Shown: positions 5,908 to 8,657 of the stretch, piece after piece | How the letters are laid out: each line of letters opens with the position of its first letter | Position numbering within the stretch: the stretch's first letter is position 1 | From: Candidatus Epulonipiscium sp. | GTDB lineage: Bacteria > Bacillota_A > Clostridia > Lachnospirales > Cellulosilyticaceae | Assembly: GCA_012841565.1 (NCBI GenBank) | Contig: DUUM01000081.1 | Coordinates: 1 to 8,657, forward strand | DNA: 8,657 nt | Direction: 5' to 3' | Notes under the pieces: model-generated | The model's input: the letters and a program-made list of their open reading frames with translations, nothing else | Told to the model about the DNA's origin: nothing | The model's database searches: none | Translations under genes and position numbers: made by a program

Positions 5908-7008
5908 TTAACTCCTCATTTCTAGCAACTTAGTTTTCAATTCACTCTCTATTTTATTTAGCTCAATTTCTACTTCTTTCCTCTTTTGATGACCTTCTGT
6001 TTGAATACGTATCACTTCATCAAGGGTAGATATTAATGATTCATTGGTAATGCGGAGTGTCTCAATATCGACAATTCCACGTTCTGATTCTTTGGCTGTT
6101 TCAATTGTTGCCATTTTAAGAGTTTCAGCATTTTTTCTAAGTAATTTATTCGTCATATCCGTTACTTCTCTTTGGGCTTTTACAGCTTGACTTGAGTGGG
6201 TAACTCCTAAGGCCAAAACCATCTGACTTTTCCATAGCGGAATTGTATTTACAATTGTAGATTGAATTTTTTCAGCCATTATGGTATCACTGCCTTGAAC
6301 CAAACGAATCTGTGGTGCCATTTGGATTGATATCATTCTCGTTAGTTCTAAATCATGAATCTTTTTCTCAAAACGGTTACAAATAGCATTTAGATCATTA
6401 AAAGCTTGTGCATCCTCTGGCAAACCACTTTCAGCAGATTTCTTTAGCAGTGCAGGTAGTTCCTCAGACTGAACCTTAGCTAACTTTTTTTTACCTGCTA
6501 AGATATACATGGAAAGCTCCTTAAAATATGTCTTATTTAGTTGATACATTTTATCTAGCATTGCTATATCTTTTAGTAAGCGTATCTGGTTATTTTCTAA
6601 GGCTTCACAAATTTTATTAATATTAACTTCTGCCTTATCATATTTTGCCTTCATTGGTGTAAGCTTATTGGAAGTCTTTTTAAAAAAGCCTAGAAACCCT
6701 TTTTCATCTTCCTCTACATCAAAGCTTTTAAGCTCTACTACCACGCCAGAAAGCATCTGGCCAATTTCACCTAGGTCTTTCGTTTTTACATTGTTTAAGG
6801 CAGTCTCAGAAAAATCTGCTATTTTCTTTTGGGCCCCTACTCCATACTGCAAAATCTCATTGGATTTATTTAAATCAATCTGACTTACAAAATCATCTAC
6901 AATCTTTTTTTCTTCAGGTGAAAGTGTCCCTTCATCAAATATAGGGTTTTCAATCCTAGTATCATCCTTATAAGAATCAATCGTTAGTGTTGGTACTCCA
7001 TTATTCAT
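5908..7008 (-). CDS. TelA-family protein (toxic anion/tellurite resistance family)
   Basis: A soluble, mostly helical 366-residue protein of the TelA/KlaA family, full length. The family signature lies in the C-terminal half: QMAPQIRLVQGSD (229-241), the segment NTIPLWKSQMVLALG (254-268), MTNKLLRKNAETLK (285-298) and GIVDIETLR (311-319), ending in a charged coiled coil (about 335-365). The N-terminal half has long helices and a basic GFLGFFKKTSNKL segment (104-116) that could touch the membrane. Members were first tied to tellurite resistance on plasmids; the biochemical role is unsettled and chromosomal copies are widespread in Bacillota. The gene starts inside the stop of the xpaC-like gene (ATGA, 4-bp overlap) with AAGGAGG (7016-7022) 7 bases upstream, so the two products are probably made together and may interact, as in the xpaC-yaaN pair of Bacillus subtilis. 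Confidence 0.9.
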   Translation of the reverse strand: MNNGVPTLTIDSYKDDTRIENPIFDEGTLSPEEKKIVDDFVSQIDLNKSNEILQYGVGAQKKIADFSETALNNVKTKDLGEIGQMLSGVVVELKSFDVEEDEKGFLGFFKKTSNKLTPMKAKYDKAEVNINKICEALENNQIRLLKDIAMLDKMYQLNKTYFKELSMYILAGKKKLAKVQSEELPALLKKSAESGLPEDAQAFNDLNAICNRFEKKIHDLELTRMISIQMAPQIRLVQGSDTIMAEKIQSTIVNTIPLWKSQMVLALGVTHSSQAVKAQREVTDMTNKLLRKNAETLKMATIETAKESERGIVDIETLRITNESLISTLDEVIRIQTEGHQKRKEVEIELNKIESELKTKLLEMRS

Positions 7009-8030
7009 TCTTTATCCTCCTTGATTTCATTTTTAACCCTCATGTTGGAATCTGTTAATCCTTCTTGTGCTAACATGGTTTCTAGTACCGATATATCTGT
7101 TGATATATCCATAGCTATATCTTGAAACAGATCGTCTAATAAATTTTCAAATGCAAGATTAATAGTATCCATTGTTCCTTCTATTTCTTGTTTTGCACTT
7201 GTAATATTTACGCCTTGAATCGCCTGATCATCCAGTTTTCTATAAGCATCTACGAGCTTTAATGTAGTTGGTAAAAAATACTCCGTAAACCTTTTTATTT
7301 CCGTAAACTTTTCGGGATGTATTTCTACATAATCAAAGATTTTCCCTGTTATTTCTTCTAATCTATCCAGCTTAAGCGAGATTTCCTCCCCTGGGATTGC
7401 AAAATTTGCTGTTCTAATATTTGATACAAATTTTCTCCCTTCATCCAAAGATTTTCTCATTTCTGGGCTTAGTCCATGATTTTTATTTGGCTTTTTTTCA
7501 AAATGCTTGTTTTCAATCCGCTTCTTTGCCTCAAGTGATTGCATTTCAAGGTATTGCTTATAACATTCGTTTGTCAATATGAATGTAGTCTTTTGATGAT
7601 CAATATGCCCTTGTGGAAACATTCCACTTGCAATCATTTTACGTAAATCTTTTTCTATATATTTATTACTGAATCCTGTTCTAGAAGACATGTCATTAAT
7701 TAAGCAATAGCTTCGATCCCCTAGACATAATATATACTGTTGAAATCTTTTTAATCTGCTGCGAATATGACTTCCCTTTATATTCAGCATGAGGCTTATA
7801 GTAAAAAGGGGTAAGAGACCTATAGCAATAATATAAAACAATTTCCCCAAAAAGATTCCTAGTAAGGTTAATACAAAGACTGCTATTCCAAATGTAACAC
7901 TTCCCATGGTTCCAAATACCGTAAGTAACACACCTGAAACTTGTCCAGTGGGGACAGTGTACTTGGTTGGCTTTCTAGATAACGTATTAAAAACCTGATT
8001 GTTTAATGTGTTTTTACCCTGATTATTCAT
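7005..8030 (-). CDS. XpaC-like membrane protein (5-bromo-4-chloroindolyl phosphate hydrolysis family)
   Basis: A 341-residue protein resembling the XpaC family. After a polar start come two adjacent membrane helices (about 33-58 and 60-84). A cytoplasmic region follows with a helix-turn-helix-like segment (about 98-160: NDMSSRTGFSNKYIEKDL then RKMIASGMFPQG), a charged linker, and the C-terminal domain with the family's conserved YFLPTTLKLVDAYRKL (about 251-266). The family name comes from hydrolysis of a phosphatase dye; no phosphatase catalytic motif is visible and true activity is unproven. Start: GGAGG (8036-8040) is 5 bases before the ATG at 8030; the in-frame GTG at 8036 overlaps that site and is rejected. 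It is first in an operon with the TelA-family gene. The membrane anchor plus partner suggests an envelope-associated complex, which is inference. Confidence 0.8.
   Translation of the reverse strand: MNNQGKNTLNNQVFNTLSRKPTKYTVPTGQVSGVLLTVFGTMGSVTFGIAVFVLTLLGIFLGKLFYIIAIGLLPLFTISLMLNIKGSHIRSRLKRFQQYILCLGDRSYCLINDMSSRTGFSNKYIEKDLRKMIASGMFPQGHIDHQKTTFILTNECYKQYLEMQSLEAKKRIENKHFEKKPNKNHGLSPEMRKSLDEGRKFVSNIRTANFAIPGEEISLKLDRLEEITGKIFDYVEIHPEKFTEIKRFTEYFLPTTLKLVDAYRKLDDQAIQGVNITSAKQEIEGTMDTINLAFENLLDDLFQDIAMDISTDISVLETMLAQEGLTDSNMRVKNEIKEDKE
7016..7022 (-). promoter_or_regulatory. Ribosome binding site of the telA-like gene
   Basis: Exact AAGGAGG inside the end of the xpaC-like gene, 7 bases before the ATG at 7008. 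It allows independent as well as coupled initiation. Confidence 0.8.
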
Positions 8031-8077
8031 ATTCACCTCCCGTTAATTCTCCCGTACTGTAAAAATATACTAATTCT

Positions 8078-8106
8078 ATTTTACCCTTATTCAAATCACT
8101 TTTCAA
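8078..8106 (-). promoter_or_regulatory. Predicted sigma-A promoter of the xpaC-telA operon
   Basis: Minus strand -35 TTGAAA (8101-8106), a 17-base spacer and -10 TAAAAT (8078-8083). Transcription would start near 8071, leaving a leader of about 40 bases that ends in the GGAGG site. An overlapping alternative (TTGAAT, 19 bases, TATATT) has worse spacing. Confidence 0.5.
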
Positions 8107-8116
8107 CCACAATATA

Positions 8117-8174
8117 AAAGGGACCTTCGGGCAGTCTAAAAGTTCAGGATCAACTTTAACCTGGCCAAAGGTCC
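8117..8174 (-). terminator. Probable terminator: long branched hairpin
   Basis: On the minus strand a stem of about 10 pairs, including one G-U (GGACCTTTGG with CCCGAAGGTCC, outer 7 bp at 8168-8174 and 8121-8127), is followed by CTTTT. It encloses about 34 bases that can form a smaller hairpin (AAAGTT 8139-8144 with AACTTT 8152-8157). It lies 14 bases after the stop of the GHKL kinase gene and before the promoter of the next operon, the right place for a terminator. The loop is unusually long and the T-run short, so a dispersed repeat or a small structured RNA is an alternative. Confidence 0.5.
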
Positions 8175-8187
8175 TATGAAAACAATC

Positions 8188-8657
8188 TTATTCTATATCC
8201 ATGAATAGCATCGTACTAAACTTATTTTCATCATATTTAAACTCCATAGTTCCATTATATTTTTCTACTACTGTCTTTACACTTTCTAATCCTAAACCAT
8301 GATTTTCTTTATCACAATGCGAACTAATCATGGCACCGTCTTTTTTAATAATAACTCCATTAAAGGAGTTCTCTATGTTTAAAATAAATCTTCCTTGTTT
8401 ATATTCCATTTCTATATCTATATATCTATTGTTTGCTAGCTTTGTCACTGCATTTAAAGCATTGTCTAATAGATTTCCTAAAATAACTGTAATATCAAAC
8501 GAAGCAATTTTCATTTTTTTAGGGATATTAAAGTTTGTGGTTACTGCAATCTCTTGCCTTGTTGCTTCTTGCAATTTAAAATTAATAATACTATCTATGA
8601 CAATATTCCCTGTACATGCTACCCCTTCCTCACTATTAATCACTTTAATCACCTTGG
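8188..8657 (-). CDS. GHKL-domain sensor histidine kinase, C-terminal part (partial, 5' end outside window)
   Basis: The frame is open to the right edge, and about 156 residues of the ATP-binding domain are present. The N box is ILGNLLDNALNAV and the glycine-rich box is GLGLESVKTVVEKYNG, followed by the terminal strand FSTMLFMDIE. The upstream piece CTGNIVIDSIINFKLQEA is typical of the AgrC/NatK-like GHKL kinases (HATPase_c_5 type), where it follows the phosphoacceptor histidine helix; that helix and the membrane sensor domain lie outside the window. A GTG at 8652 is in frame but would leave a domain fragment, so I treat the gene as cut by the edge. Such kinases usually work with a LytTR-type regulator, not visible here. 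The regulator at 763-1446 belongs to another class and operon, so it is not the expected partner. Confidence 0.85.
   Translation of the reverse strand, partial: KVIKVINSEEGVACTGNIVIDSIINFKLQEATRQEIAVTTNFNIPKKMKIASFDITVILGNLLDNALNAVTKLANNRYIDIEMEYKQGRFILNIENSFNGVIIKKDGAMISSHCDKENHGLGLESVKTVVEKYNGTMEFKYDENKFSTMLFMDIE

Noticed and set aside
8031..8036. Upstream GTG start for the xpaC-like gene
   Set aside because: The GTG lies within the GGAGGTG ribosome site of the ATG at 8030.
1..8657. CRISPR array, insertion sequence, tRNA, toxin-antitoxin or defence genes
   Set aside because: No regularly spaced repeats, transposase motifs, tRNA-like cloverleaf or small paired genes were seen. Every long frame is accounted for by housekeeping-type or signalling genes.

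Overview
The window looks like chromosome from a low-GC, Gram-positive anaerobe or relative (Bacillota, most likely class Clostridia; the genus cannot be fixed from the sequence). The reasons are an AT-rich composition, strong AGGAGG-type ribosome binding sites, near-consensus sigma-A promoters, and families typical of that group: a UBA/DUF4342 protein, NhaC-type transporter, XpaC-TelA pair and GHKL kinase. No tRNA, rRNA, CRISPR array, insertion sequence or phage gene was seen.

Layout. (1) 1-1999, minus strand: a tightly overlapping operon of a membrane protein with an N-terminal UBA-like domain (DUF4342), an OmpR/PhoB-type response regulator and the N-terminal part of its sensor histidine kinase, which runs off the left edge. 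(2) 2160-4947, plus strand: a PLP-dependent cystathionine beta-lyase (MetC-like) gene followed 21 bases later by an NhaC-superfamily transporter. The pair is driven by an exact-consensus promoter (TTGACA-17-TATAAT), just downstream of which lies a perfect palindrome of the FadR/GntR operator type. (3) 4957-5006: a 21-bp perfect-stem bidirectional terminator. (4) 5016-5705, minus strand: a FadR-type GntR regulator with an FCD domain, convergent with the transporter. (5) 5908-8030, minus strand: an xpaC-like and telA-like gene pair with ATGA overlap and its own promoter. (6) 8117-8174: a long branched hairpin, probably the terminator of the gene before it. (7) 8188-8657, minus strand: the C-terminal half of a GHKL (AgrC/NatK-like) sensor kinase, truncated by the right edge.

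How it may work together. The most coherent unit is 2160-5798: the lyase and transporter would form a sulfur amino acid uptake and breakdown (or synthesis) module, and the regulator next to it could bind the palindrome overlapping the start of the transcript. This is inference from motif fit and position. The left operon reads as an envelope-signalling system in which the DUF4342 protein is co-made with a two-component pair. The XpaC-TelA pair is a widespread but poorly understood membrane/coiled-coil couple, historically linked to tellurite and toxic-anion resistance. Nothing here is clearly an unknown mobile or defence system; the best leads are the predicted operator circuit, the DUF4342-two-component coupling and the branched hairpin.
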